From contig NZ_JAFFQA010000004.1 in assembly GCF_016919065.1 (NCBI RefSeq), forward strand, positions 1 to 64,000: a stretch of DNA of 64,000 nucleotides, in the 5' to 3' direction. Each line of letters begins with the position of its first letter. The first letter of the stretch is position 1. Source of the stretch: Desulfobulbus rhabdoformis (GTDB lineage: Bacteria; Desulfobacterota; Desulfobulbia; Desulfobulbales; Desulfobulbaceae). Below the pieces are notes generated by a model. That model was given only the letters and a program-made list of their open reading frames with translations. It did no database searches and had not been told where the DNA came from. A program made the translations under genes and the position numbers. Shown here piece by piece: positions 16,619-24,901 of this stretch.

Positions 16619-16876
16619 ATGAAATTTTTTGACTTTTTCAAATCAAAAAAGCCCGGCTCTGCATCTGTGGCCAAAGAGCGGCTACAGATTATCGTTGCCC
16701 ATGAACGGCGACCGGCCTCCACTCCTGACTTTCTGCCGCAGTTGCAGAGCGATATTCTGGAAGTTGTACGGAAATACATCCAGATTAGCGAAGAGCAGGT
16801 CAAGCTTTCAGTGGATAAACAGGGGGATTTTGAAGTGCTTGAATTGAATATCTCCCTGGCAGACCCCGGCAAGTAG
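16619..16876 (+). CDS. minE: Cell division topological specificity factor MinE
   Basis: 85 residues starting at ATG 16619, four bases after minD. The N-terminal membrane helix reads MKFFDFFKSKK. The MinD-stimulating segment VAKERLQIIVAHERR and the C-terminal dimerisation domain (LQSDILEVVRKYIQI ... EVLELNISL) complete the family pattern. It sets the pole-to-pole oscillation of MinCD. A terminator follows. Confidence 0.95.
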   Translation: MKFFDFFKSKKPGSASVAKERLQIIVAHERRPASTPDFLPQLQSDILEVVRKYIQISEEQVKLSVDKQGDFEVLELNISLADPGK

Positions 16877-16909
16877 TCTCCGGACCGGCAACACAACCTC
16901 CCGTTTTTG

Positions 16910-16950
16910 CAGGGACCTTGGAAACGCCCACAGGTCCCTGTTCTCTTTTT
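16910..16950 (+). terminator. Terminator after the min operon
   Basis: Stem CAGGGACCT / AGGTCCCTG (16910-16918 and 16932-16940), then TTCTCTTTTT. Confidence 0.85.
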
Positions 16951-17035
16951 GTCCTTGGCGTACCGCCAGGGACCTCTCAAAGCCCGTTCTCTGTATTCTC
17001 AGCAGAGAGATTCAGGCTTGCTTTTCGGGTGCTCC

Positions 17036-17272
17036 CTACGTCATAAAGGAGTTGATCTCTTTGTAGGTGATGACCTGCACCTCGCTCTCCATATTGGCAG
17101 ATTTGACCATGGTGGGTGGTTCCTGGTCAGGATTGAGCGGGATCAGTTCCGCCTGTTTGTCGTCAACATACAAAATAATGACAGGAGCACGAGAGGTGTC
17201 TTCCAGGCGAAAGGCTTGCAGTTTACTGGTTTCTTGGTCGATCAATAGGGTGCTGTTCTCAATAGTGGGCAT
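17036..17272 (-). CDS. Small conserved-looking hypothetical protein
   Basis: A 78-residue soluble protein from ATG 17272 (MPTIENSTLLIDQETSKLQA...). The longer frame starting at 17395 has poorer protein character before this methionine. It has no recognised domain and a balanced acidic composition. It lies downstream of the double-cubane pair on the same strand, with a gap of 137 bases, and is convergent with minE. Confidence 0.4.
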   Translation of the reverse strand: MPTIENSTLLIDQETSKLQAFRLEDTSRAPVIILYVDDKQAELIPLNPDQEPPTMVKSANMESEVQVITYKEINSFMT

Positions 17273-17409
17273 TGCTCTTGTTCCAAAGTCTTTTAGGGGA
17301 TAGCGAGTCGTTTTTAGTTGGGGGCTCTTGTGCAGCCCCGGCACCGTAGAGGAAAAATAGCCTGTATACCAGCTCAGGCCCCTGTCGTTAAGCAAAAAAC
17401 ATCTTGCCT

Positions 17410-18162
17410 TTACCTGATGGCGTGCAATGCAGCCCCATGGGCTCCAACCATCTCCGGTTCTTCGGGAATAAGCGGGGCTGATCCGAGAGCTTCTGTCAAC
17501 AGCTGGATCACGCAGGGGTTGTTGGCCACCCCACCGGCAAAGAGCAGGGGCTGGTTGGCCCCGACACGGGTGAGCATGGTCAGGGTGCGTTTGACTATGG
17601 AACTATGCAATCCCAGAGCGATGTCATGAGGATTTGTGCCTCGGGCCATCAGGCTCACCGCCTCGGTTTCGGCAAAGACGGTGCACATGGCATTAATTTC
17701 AAGCCGCTGGCTGCCTTCCAGGGCGTAGTGCCCAAACTCCTCCAGAGGAATTTGAAAGACGGTGGCCAGATGCTCGAGGAATTTCCCCGTCCCGGCAGCA
17801 CAGCGGTCGTTCATCTCAAATTTGGCCACTTTACTGCCCATGAGGGCAATGGCTTTCGTATCCTGGCCGCCAATATCGAGCACGGTTTGCGCCAGAGGAA
17901 AAAGATCGTGGGCCCCCAGGCCGTAGGCTTTGATTTCGGTGATGGTCTCTATGTCGGGGCAAATGCCTGCCTTTTCCACCAGAGCTCGGCCATACCCCGT
18001 GGCAACCAGTTTCTCAAAAACAAGCCCTTGGCTTAAGCGACGAATCTGGGCCTGGGGATCAAAGGTGGTCGCGGTTTTTTTGCGACTGATCACCTGATGT
18101 GGATCACGTACCACCAACTCGATGGAACGTGATCCAATATCAATGCCGCCAAATAGGGCCAT
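17410..18162 (-). CDS. BadF/HgdC-type ATPase, activator of a double-cubane or 2-hydroxyacyl-CoA dehydratase protein
   Basis: 250 residues of the ASKHA-fold activators that bridge a 4Fe-4S cluster between two subunits and drive low-potential electron transfer with ATP. Visible motifs: phosphate loop GGIDIGSRSIE at the N-terminus, VLDIGGQDTKA (about 94-104), cluster cysteines Cys121 in NDRCAAGTGKF and Cys160 in INAMCTVFAE, and the C-terminal FAGGVANN / GAHGAALHA. It is four bases downstream of the dehydratase-like subunit, so it is its dedicated activator. The pair resembles E. coli YjiL/YjiM. Confidence 0.88.
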   Translation of the reverse strand: MALFGGIDIGSRSIELVVRDPHQVISRKKTATTFDPQAQIRRLSQGLVFEKLVATGYGRALVEKAGICPDIETITEIKAYGLGAHDLFPLAQTVLDIGGQDTKAIALMGSKVAKFEMNDRCAAGTGKFLEHLATVFQIPLEEFGHYALEGSQRLEINAMCTVFAETEAVSLMARGTNPHDIALGLHSSIVKRTLTMLTRVGANQPLLFAGGVANNPCVIQLLTEALGSAPLIPEEPEMVGAHGAALHAIR

Positions 18163-18165
18163 GGT

Positions 18166-19443
18166 TCAGCTCACCATCTCGATAAATGCCTCGATGCGTG
18201 TTTTCAGCTGCTCCACATCTTCCATGCTGTAATCGGTGGAGATGGAAAGCACGGGAACCTGCTCCTGGTGCATTGTTTTTTCAGTCTTCAGGGCCTCGTG
18301 CTCATAGGGCTGACAAAACATCAGACTGTAATGCAGAACGCCGTCAGCCTTGAGGTCGTTGACCATGGTTTTCAGATTGTCTTGGCGCTCATCATTGGGT
18401 GTAAAACAGGCACAGTCGATCTGAAGGTAACGATCTACAAGGGCGTCGATCATTGCGTCCATGGAGGTGGCCTCTTCACTGACCAGATCACGGGTGTTGC
18501 GTGAGCCGATGCAGGATTCTTCGCCCACGATAACTGCTCCGCTGCTCTCGACAATGAAGGGGAGTTTCCAGTTGGGCACGGCCATGGGGCAACCACTTAA
18601 AAGCAGGCGCGGGGTTCCGGCAGGAACCACCCCTTCACCGGCTGCAATGCGCTCTTCGATCTGATCACAAAGCGTATTGATGCTTTGGGTGAAACGAACC
18701 GGATCGTCATACATGGACACCTGATTGATCAGCAGGGCGTCACGGCCGGAGATTGGCGCGGGATCGGCATGGCGAAGGCGGTTGAGCCGCTGCAGGGCAC
18801 GTCTTTTCTCATTGACCAGTTTAATTGCTGCCTGCAACTTTTCTTCGGTAATGGTGTTACCGGTGAGCTCTTCCAAAACGGCTTTATAGCGAATGACTTC
18901 ACTTTTCCACAGGGCCCTGTCGCTGGCTGTTTTCCGCTGGGGCACCTCCAGAACCTCCATATTCACATGATCGGCAAAGGCCTCATAGGCTTTTTTCTTG
19001 CCATCACAGGTGGTCTCCCCGATCACCAGGTCGCAGGACTCGGTAAAGGGGCAGAGCCTTGCCAGTTTAAAACCGATAAAAGATTTGATCAGGGCGCAGG
19101 TGTTCCGGGGGACTAGTTGTTCGGCCTTATCCGAACCGACTTCGGCCCCAGAGCAGAGACCAACATGGACAGCCCCTGCTGCCAGGGTCAGTTCTTCAGG
19201 AACGAATACACAAAAGGTACCGATGATTTTACGGCCAGCAGCCTTGGCATCCTGTAATTCCTTGATGCGAAGCCCATGTACCTCGCTTAAGACAAAGTCA
19301 AGGTACTCCATCCCTTTGAGGCGTCCGCTCTGGGAGAGGTATATATCGTTATAAAACTTGCCAAGCACCGCCAGAAGTCCATCGTGGGCCGGGATATCAA
19401 GGTTAAGTTCTTCCCACATTTTCTGATGGGCTGATGTTGTCAT
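18166..19443 (-). CDS. 2-hydroxyacyl-CoA dehydratase-like protein, probable double-cubane-cluster reductase
   Basis: 425 residues related to the HgdB/BcrB/YjiM superfamily of iron-sulfur reductases. Cysteines at 78, 97, 116, 131, 137, 146, 285, 311, 344, 346 and 377 are candidate cluster ligands; the string GETTCDGKKKAYE is typical of the YjiM/double-cubane branch. Only one large subunit is encoded, with its ATPase activator next door. True 2-hydroxyacyl-CoA dehydratases use two different subunits, which favours the double-cubane type whose physiological substrate is unknown. No CoA-transferase, ETF or acyl-CoA genes are nearby. Cytoplasmic and oxygen-sensitive by family. Confidence 0.8.
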   Translation of the reverse strand: MTTSAHQKMWEELNLDIPAHDGLLAVLGKFYNDIYLSQSGRLKGMEYLDFVLSEVHGLRIKELQDAKAAGRKIIGTFCVFVPEELTLAAGAVHVGLCSGAEVGSDKAEQLVPRNTCALIKSFIGFKLARLCPFTESCDLVIGETTCDGKKKAYEAFADHVNMEVLEVPQRKTASDRALWKSEVIRYKAVLEELTGNTITEEKLQAAIKLVNEKRRALQRLNRLRHADPAPISGRDALLINQVSMYDDPVRFTQSINTLCDQIEERIAAGEGVVPAGTPRLLLSGCPMAVPNWKLPFIVESSGAVIVGEESCIGSRNTRDLVSEEATSMDAMIDALVDRYLQIDCACFTPNDERQDNLKTMVNDLKADGVLHYSLMFCQPYEHEALKTEKTMHQEQVPVLSISTDYSMEDVEQLKTRIEAFIEMVS

Positions 19444-19767
19444 AAAATTTCTCCAAATGCAGGCGATGCCTGTGCATTACAAATAGATCCAAAAGGGTGA
19501 GTTAGGGACGAAAAAGGACTTGTAGCACAGGCCGGCAAGACGCTGCAAATAGGAAATGTGGAATAATTCATTTGTTGTAAAAGGGATAACCTATGTCAAC
19601 GAGGGGCGCAAAGTCGGTGATGCATCGCTGTGGGGTAAATCGCTGAGAGCCAGTCCCGAGATTTCTTGCCTTTAGTCGGGGAATGGTTAATATGTGGAGC
19701 ACGAAACCAAAACATTGTTTTTGCTTATGAAAGCGCTTGTAAACGAGAATATGGAGGTCAAAGGATT
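19444..19767. other. Divergent intergenic region
   Basis: 324 bases between two divergently transcribed genes. It should hold both promoters; no clear consensus boxes, repeat or RNA gene were recognised. Confidence 0.35.
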
Positions 19768-20481
19768 ATGCAGTCGCACATTGGAACGCGTGAGATAACC
19801 CGCGCAGAGGCACGTCAGGAGGCATCAACCGTTTTTCTGGCAAAGGTCTTCAACTGGATGGCCATTGGTTTGGGGGTAACAGGTGTGGTTGCCTATTTCT
19901 TGGGGCAGTCGGGCATGGTGCAAGCCCTTATTGCCAGCCCTGTCTTTATGATCTTGCTCTTGGTCGAGCTGGGGATGGTCTTCTTCCTTTCCGCCCGCAT
20001 TGACAAGATCCAACCAGCGACTGCCACCGGACTCTTTCTTGGGTATTCGCTGCTCAACGGGGTGACGCTCTCCACAATCTTTTTGGCCTACACCAAGGCT
20101 TCCATTGCCGCCACCTTCATGGTCACTGCCGGAATGTTTGCCGCCATGGCAGTCTACGGCATGGTGACCAAACGGGATCTTTCCGGGGTGGGGTCTTTCA
20201 TGTTCATGGGATTGATCGGCATCCTGATTGCCTCGGTGGTGAACATTTTTCTCAAGAGTCCGGCCGTCTATTGGGCCATTTCAGCCATCGGTGTGCTCGT
20301 CTTTACCGGACTCACCGCCTATGATGTCCAGAAAATAAAAAAAATAGGCGAAGAGGGCATTATGCAGCAGGGAGAAGGGGCCGTGCGCAAGGGGGCGATT
20401 ATCGGTGCGCTTGCGCTCTATCTTGACTTTATTAATCTCTTTTTGATGCTTCTTCGCTTTTTTGGCGGCAGTAGAGACTGA
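19768..20481 (+). CDS. BAX inhibitor-1/YccA family membrane protein
   Basis: 237 residues starting at ATG 19768 with GGAGG ten bases upstream. Seven hydrophobic segments follow a short polar N-terminus, and the conserved C-terminal FTGLTAYDVQKIKKIG with its aspartate and the final LALYLDFINLFLMLLRFFG identify the BI-1 (PF01027) family. Bacterial members are pH-sensitive calcium-leak channels or modulators of FtsH (YccA). A terminator follows directly, and the gene appears to be alone. Confidence 0.92.
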   Translation: MQSHIGTREITRAEARQEASTVFLAKVFNWMAIGLGVTGVVAYFLGQSGMVQALIASPVFMILLLVELGMVFFLSARIDKIQPATATGLFLGYSLLNGVTLSTIFLAYTKASIAATFMVTAGMFAAMAVYGMVTKRDLSGVGSFMFMGLIGILIASVVNIFLKSPAVYWAISAIGVLVFTGLTAYDVQKIKKIGEEGIMQQGEGAVRKGAIIGALALYLDFINLFLMLLRFFGGSRD

Positions 20482-20510
20482 ACCGCCCTTCATTTTCCAG
20501 CTAAAAAATC

Positions 20511-20546
20511 AGGGGATCGATGCTGTCGATCCCCTTGTTTTTTTTG
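20511..20546 (+). terminator. Intrinsic terminator
   Basis: Stem AGGGGATCGA / TCGATCCCCT around a 5-base loop, followed by TGTTTTTTTT. Confidence 0.9.
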
Positions 20547-20585
20547 AAAGAGCTGGACCTTCTTCGCTCTCCTCTTTTTTTCTTC

Positions 20586-20612
20586 TTGACGCTTATAAAT
20601 TTACATTATAAG
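20586..20612 (+). promoter_or_regulatory. Candidate sigma-70 type promoter of the pyrophosphatase gene
   Basis: TTGACG at 20586-20591 and TATAAG at 20607-20612, a 15-base spacing that is slightly short. It is about 100 bases before the start codon, in an AT-rich gap after a terminator. Confidence 0.4.
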
Positions 20613-20713
20613 GTCGATCAATTTTATTGTTTCCGGCCTATTCTAAGGCCGAGATGGAAGAGAAGCGCACATTCACAATGTGTCATTTATCATGTTCTGG
20701 GAGGTAATACGCT

Positions 20714-21634
20714 ATGTCTGTTTATGTTATTGGCCACAAAAGTCCGGATACCGATTCTGTAACCTCTGCAATCGCCTATGCTGAGTTGATGAAAGCTAAA
20801 GGCGAGGATTATGTTGCCGCCGTCGCCGGTGGATTGAATCCTGAGTCCGAGATGGTATTGAAGCAGTTCGGTTTTGCCACCCCTGAGACCCTGACTGACG
20901 CTACCGGCAAACAGCTTGCTCTGGTTGATCACAGTGATCTGGCCCAGGCTCCTGACAATCTGTCTGCTGGCGAGGTTGTAGCTGTTGTTGACCATCACAA
21001 AATCGGTGATGTAACCACCAATCAGCCGATCTTTTTCTGTGCCATGCCTGTTGGCTGTACCGGTACCGTTCTGAAAACCCTCTATGATTTGGAAGGCATT
21101 GCCGTAGACCCGAAAGTTGCAGGTCTGATGCTGGCTGCTATCCTCAGCGATACCGTAAACTTCAAATCCCCGACCTGCACCGAGGCTGACAAAAAAGCCG
21201 TTGCAGAGCTGGCTGCTATCGCTGATGTGAAAGACACCGATGGCCTGTTCATGGAGATGCTGAAAGCTAAGAGTGCTGTAGCTGGCGTACCCCCCATGGA
21301 TCTGCTCCATCGTGACTACAAAGACTTCGATATGAATGGCAAGAAAGTTGGTGTTGGTCAGCTTGAGCTGGCTACCCTGGATCAGGTTGCCGATATGCGC
21401 GAGGCTCTCTACGGTGCCATGAAAGAGCAGAAAGGTTCCGAGCGTCACACCGTACTGCTGATGCTGACCGACGTTGTTAAAGAGGGAACCGACCTGATGG
21501 TTATCTCTGATGACGATGCGTTGGTTGAGGGGGCTTTTGGTGGCAAACTCGACGGCAACTGCATGTGGATTGACGGCATGATGAGCCGTAAGAAACAAAC
21601 TGTACCGAACCTGCAGAAAGCATTTGGCTGCTAA
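20714..21634 (+). CDS. ppaC: Manganese-dependent (family II) inorganic pyrophosphatase
   Basis: 306 residues, start preceded by GGGAGG nine bases upstream. It hydrolyses pyrophosphate, pulling biosynthesis and, in sulfate reducers, sulfate activation by ATP sulfurylase. DHH-family metal motifs: GHKSPDTDS at 7-15, LVDHSD, VVDHHKIGD about 93, and LSDTVNFKSPTCT about 145. The C-terminal substrate clamp contains the MSRKKQ motif. Codon choice is strikingly uniform (GCT, GTT, CTG), unlike flanking genes, suggesting high expression. Flanked by terminators on both sides, so monocistronic. Confidence 0.95.
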   Translation: MSVYVIGHKSPDTDSVTSAIAYAELMKAKGEDYVAAVAGGLNPESEMVLKQFGFATPETLTDATGKQLALVDHSDLAQAPDNLSAGEVVAVVDHHKIGDVTTNQPIFFCAMPVGCTGTVLKTLYDLEGIAVDPKVAGLMLAAILSDTVNFKSPTCTEADKKAVAELAAIADVKDTDGLFMEMLKAKSAVAGVPPMDLLHRDYKDFDMNGKKVGVGQLELATLDQVADMREALYGAMKEQKGSERHTVLLMLTDVVKEGTDLMVISDDDALVEGAFGGKLDGNCMWIDGMMSRKKQTVPNLQKAFGC

Positions 21635-21678
21635 GACCGGACAGTTTTTTATATATAGTTCAGTTTATATATAAATTA

Positions 21679-21712
21679 AAGGCCGCCCATTTCGGGCGGC
21701 CTTTTCTTTTTT
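21679..21712 (+). terminator. Intrinsic terminator after ppaC
   Basis: GC-rich stem AGGCCGCCC / GGGCGGCCT with a short loop and TTTTCTTTTTT. Confidence 0.92.
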
Positions 21713-21819
21713 CTGAATCCGTAACGACGGCTTTTTTGTGTTCTAGTTGGTTGCAGGCGTCTCGCATTCAGCTCAGACCGCCGCATCGTGAACGTACGAA
21801 TTTAAATTTTTTAGCTAAA

Positions 21820-21960
21820 GGGTGTCTTGAATAATTAGATTTTTCAATCAAGGCCAAGGATTGCGCAAAATTTTACCGCAGGCATATATGTGATATTCCG
21901 AGGATAAAATTTTAAGCGTGACGCAGGGATTGGAAGAAAAAGCAATTATTCAAGATTCCC
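21820..21960 (+). mobile_element. Family B miniature element, complete 141-bp copy with TAAA duplication
   Basis: Ends GGGTGTCTTGAATAATTAG and CAATTATTCAAGATTCCC, flanked by perfect TAAA (21816-21819 and 21961-21964). It is the short form without the optional modules, so it is a good reference copy. It lies between convergent genes, in the 347-base gap that also holds the ppaC terminator. Confidence 0.92.
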
Positions 21961-21981
21961 TAAAAGGATGCAACCAGTCTT

Positions 21982-22968
21982 TTACCGTGCCTGGGGCTGT
22001 GCTTGCGCCTTTATCATGCGCCGCTTAGCCTGTTTGATGATATTTGCCACTAACGGGTCATCGCGCATTGAGTCTTTTATAGCCATAAAACGATTACTGT
22101 ACATGTTGCCCTTGTTTGCGGTACCAGCGCTTTCTTTGTTTTGCCATATGCTGTGGCCATGCCATTCAATATCCAGAACGCCGATGAATTTTCCGCGAAT
22201 ATCGGTTTGACTGATCAAGGTGTTGCCGATTTTGATTGGAGCCTTGTTACCGGTCACATGCCCTGCCTGAAAAATACAATCGATAGCAGGAAAGCTGCGC
22301 GCAATTGCCATGTTGTCTGTCATTGGATAATTCGAAAGCAGCAGCAGGATATCGGCCTTCTTTTCAAGTTGTACGAGTAATTCCGGCAAGGTCTCTTTCC
22401 AGGAAGACATGCTGAGTTGCCTATCAGGGGGCATTGCCTTGTGATCAGTAAGCCCGATAAGAAAGACCTGCAGATCGCCCACCTTCTGCATCGTATACGG
22501 GGAAAACAGGGGGGCGCGACTTTTCCTGTTCAACAGATTAGCCGAGAGTAGGGTCGATTCGGGGGGACGATGAAGGGCAGAGAGTAAGGATACTCCACCA
22601 CTTAGATCAAGTGTCCCCAATCCCATAACCCGTCCCCCCATTGTCTGGTGAGCCCGCACCATTGCCTTGGCTCTGATACGCGCTGCTGTTTGTTCACTGG
22701 CGGTAAAATTTTTATTGAGCAGCATGTTGCCACTGCTTACAAGTAGAGCAGGACGGTTGGGATCACGCATGAGCCCGCGAACCAGAGAAGCTTTTTTGGG
22801 CAGACCGCCCAAGCGGCTGTGGCCTCAGCCACACCCTTCAAGTTCCCCCATGGTGTCATTTGCGTAAATAATCCGCAGCGGGGCACCCAGAAGCTGTGGC
22901 GCTGCTGCCAGGAAAAGGAGCACCAACAGGGGCCAGAAACGAAAAAAATGAGAGGGATTGCGGGGCAT
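21982..22968 (-). CDS. UshA-like exported protein, probable selenoprotein (UGA at 22825-22827 read as selenocysteine)
   Basis: Two open frames (up to 22825 and 21982-22812) lie in the same reading frame, separated only by one TGA. Read through, they give one protein of 328 residues from ATG 22968: a signal peptide (WPLLVLLFLAAAPQLLG), then LRIIYANDTMGELEGCG-U-GHSRLGGLPKKA. In related UshA/5'-nucleotidase-like proteins this site is a PCGC-GGL-type motif, so the UGA replaces the second cysteine (Sec48). Later motifs are weakened metallophosphatase ones: SSGNML, LSANLL, FQAGHVTG. The usual catalytic histidines are mostly missing, so a redox role is as likely as phosphatase activity. Start uncertain; 22995 and 23043 are alternatives. 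Confidence 0.78.
22799..22827 (-). promoter_or_regulatory. UGA codon with candidate bacterial SECIS hairpin
   Basis: Immediately 3' of the UGA the mRNA reads GGC, then CACA, then stem GCCGC, loop UUGG, stem GCGGU, and a closing GCC after two bases. This gives a two-part stem with a G-containing apical loop, starting at the UGA as bacterial SECIS elements do. An alternative short hairpin GUGGC/GCCAC straddles the UGA itself. The structure was judged by eye only. Confidence 0.55.
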
Positions 22969-23332
22969 GTTCAGGTCTTTTTTGTCCAGGTGCATTATAT
23001 TGTATATGTTGAATGAGTATGAGAGAGCGCTGGTATCTTGCAACAGCTTGTTTTAAACCGAGCTTTTGCCTGCTAATGTTTGCCTTGCCTGTGATTCAAT
23101 GATAACATTGCTGTAATTCGATTCAACCACAGATGCTTAATCGTACAAAGGAATACGAAGAATTTTTGAACTGTTATGTTTGTCGTTCTCGTCAATATCA
23201 TGAGAACGACGTTCCTGAATTCGAAATTTTGACCTTTTACGAAACCATCATGTGGGGAAACCTATTGATCAACTGGCATGGCGCTGTTTGAGTGATGCGT
23301 ATGCACGACAGAGAAAATGTTGACGAGGCTGT
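22969..23332. other. Divergent intergenic region
   Basis: 364 bases between the UshA-like gene and the adenylate cyclase gene, presumably containing both promoters. No repeat, RNA gene or strong promoter box was recognised. Confidence 0.35.
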
Positions 23333-24883
23333 ATGAAAGCACCTGTTGTTCTGCTGACCACCGACACAGCACAGGCGTTGACGATTCGTGCCGCCCTGTC
23401 CAACATGCGGGTCCTCCACTGTCAGCAGGTAGAGGACGTTCGCTCGATCTGCCAGAACCAAAGTGTTGCCCTGGTCCTTATTGTAGATGATCCCCCCCGT
23501 ATCGACGGGCGTGAGGTCTTTGTTGAATTAAACGCAATGCAACCTGGGCTCAGCGGTATTCTGCTCGTGGCAGGGGAACCGACGGTCAGTGATTTGCAAG
23601 GAGCGCTCAATGCCGGATTTTCCGGGCTGGTCGAGTTGCTGTACGCCCCGGAGGTGCTTGAAAATGTCGTTCAGCAGGCTTTGCAGCGTTATCAGCTGAA
23701 CTGGGATAATACCCGTTTGCGGACGCTTATTCCTCTCTACCGGTTGGGAGAGAAGTTCTTTGCTGCAAACAACGAGCAGAAACTCGTTGAGGAGTTGATG
23801 CAGGCAGTCATCGAGCAAACAGGGGCCAGCCAGATTTCTGTTATGCTTTATGATACAGAAGATGAGCGCTTACGCATCGTTGCCGCCAGAGGGTTGGATG
23901 CAGGACTGGTTGAGTCCATTCGGGTGGCACCAGGTGAGCAGATTGCTGGTTGGGTGTACAAACACGGAAAACCAGTCATCCTCAATAAAGAAGACCAACA
24001 TATTTCCATGTTTGCTGATCTGCTTCAGCAGCCCGAGCTGGTCACGGCTATTTCTTTTCCCTTGCGTATCTCTGAACGGGTTATCGGTGTCTTAAATATT
24101 AGTCAAAAAACCACGGAAGAGCGATTCTCCTCTGCAGATAAGGAGATGCTCTCCATTGTCTGCAGTCAGGCCGCTAACGCTCTGGAGAATTTGCGATCCC
24201 GCCAACTACTGGCCCAGACGACCCGGATGCGAACACTGTTTGAACAGTATGTGGCGCCGGAGGTGGCTGAGCTGCTGCTTGCGCAAAAGACCGATTTGAT
24301 GGAATTGGGGGAGATTACGGAGGTAACGGTCTTGTTTGCCGATATTCGTAACTTCACCCGCCTGGTTCAGCATGTGGAACTCCCCCTTTTGCGTCGGTTC
24401 TTAAACGAATTCTTCAGTATTTTTACAGAAACCGTTTTCCGCTATCAGGGAACGGTGGATAAATTCATGGGGGATGCGGTACTTTCTCTGTTTGGGGCGC
24501 CGGTTCAGCAGGAAAACCCTCATTTGGCAGCGGTGCAGGCTGCCTGGATGATTCGTTCCCGATTCAGGGAGCTGCAGGCACGATGGCTTGTCCAATCGAT
24601 CGAGTTTGCCAAGGTTGACCTGGGGGTGGCGGTGACCTGCGGCCCCCTGTTTATTGGAAACATAGGCTCAGATCAGCGTCTTGATTATACTGTTATCGGA
24701 AATGCCGTTAATTTTGCCCAACGCCTGGCCGCAGAATCCACCGAATGTTGTATTTATATAACGCAGCCGGTGCGAGATGCCGTGGAAAGTGATTTTAGTG
24801 TGACCCCATTAGGGGATATGCAGTTGCGGGGTGTCGAAAAAACGATCTCGGTGTATGCGGTCTGTAACCAACACTGTGAATAG
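23333..24883 (+). CDS. Class III adenylate cyclase with receiver-like and GAF domains
   Basis: 516 residues, cytoplasmic. Residues about 1-120 resemble a response-regulator receiver domain (VLIVDDPPRIDG near 50), possibly degenerate. About 145-285 is a GAF domain (LVEELMQAVIEQTGASQISV, then RVIGVLNISQKT). About 325-510 is the cyclase catalytic domain: metal aspartates Asp337 in VLFADIRNFT and Asp381 in VDKFMGDAV, with the preceding lysine typical of ATP specificity, and DYTVIGNAVNFAQRL with the transition-state asparagine. It should make cAMP in response to a ligand bound by GAF and/or phosphorylation. A PilZ protein gene lies convergent, 18 bases away. Confidence 0.9.
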   Translation: MKAPVVLLTTDTAQALTIRAALSNMRVLHCQQVEDVRSICQNQSVALVLIVDDPPRIDGREVFVELNAMQPGLSGILLVAGEPTVSDLQGALNAGFSGLVELLYAPEVLENVVQQALQRYQLNWDNTRLRTLIPLYRLGEKFFAANNEQKLVEELMQAVIEQTGASQISVMLYDTEDERLRIVAARGLDAGLVESIRVAPGEQIAGWVYKHGKPVILNKEDQHISMFADLLQQPELVTAISFPLRISERVIGVLNISQKTTEERFSSADKEMLSIVCSQAANALENLRSRQLLAQTTRMRTLFEQYVAPEVAELLLAQKTDLMELGEITEVTVLFADIRNFTRLVQHVELPLLRRFLNEFFSIFTETVFRYQGTVDKFMGDAVLSLFGAPVQQENPHLAAVQAAWMIRSRFRELQARWLVQSIEFAKVDLGVAVTCGPLFIGNIGSDQRLDYTVIGNAVNFAQRLAAESTECCIYITQPVRDAVESDFSVTPLGDMQLRGVEKTISVYAVCNQHCE

Positions 24884-24901
24884 GCTCCCTGAAAGATCTC
24901 C

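Noticed and set aside
18166..19443. Amino-acid fermentation 2-hydroxyacyl-CoA dehydratase
   Set aside because: Only one large subunit and no CoA-transferase or ETF genes; motif string fits the YjiM/double-cubane branch better.
21712..21790. Degenerate family A end (CTGAATCCGTAACGACGG) after the ppaC terminator
   Set aside because: Only about 18 bases match and the hairpin core is absent.
22827..22968. Treating the UshA-like gene as a pseudogene with a nonsense mutation
   Set aside because: Frame and protein character continue undisturbed on both sides, the stop is UGA at a catalytic-type cysteine column, and a hairpin follows; recoding explains it better, although the pseudogene reading is not excluded.
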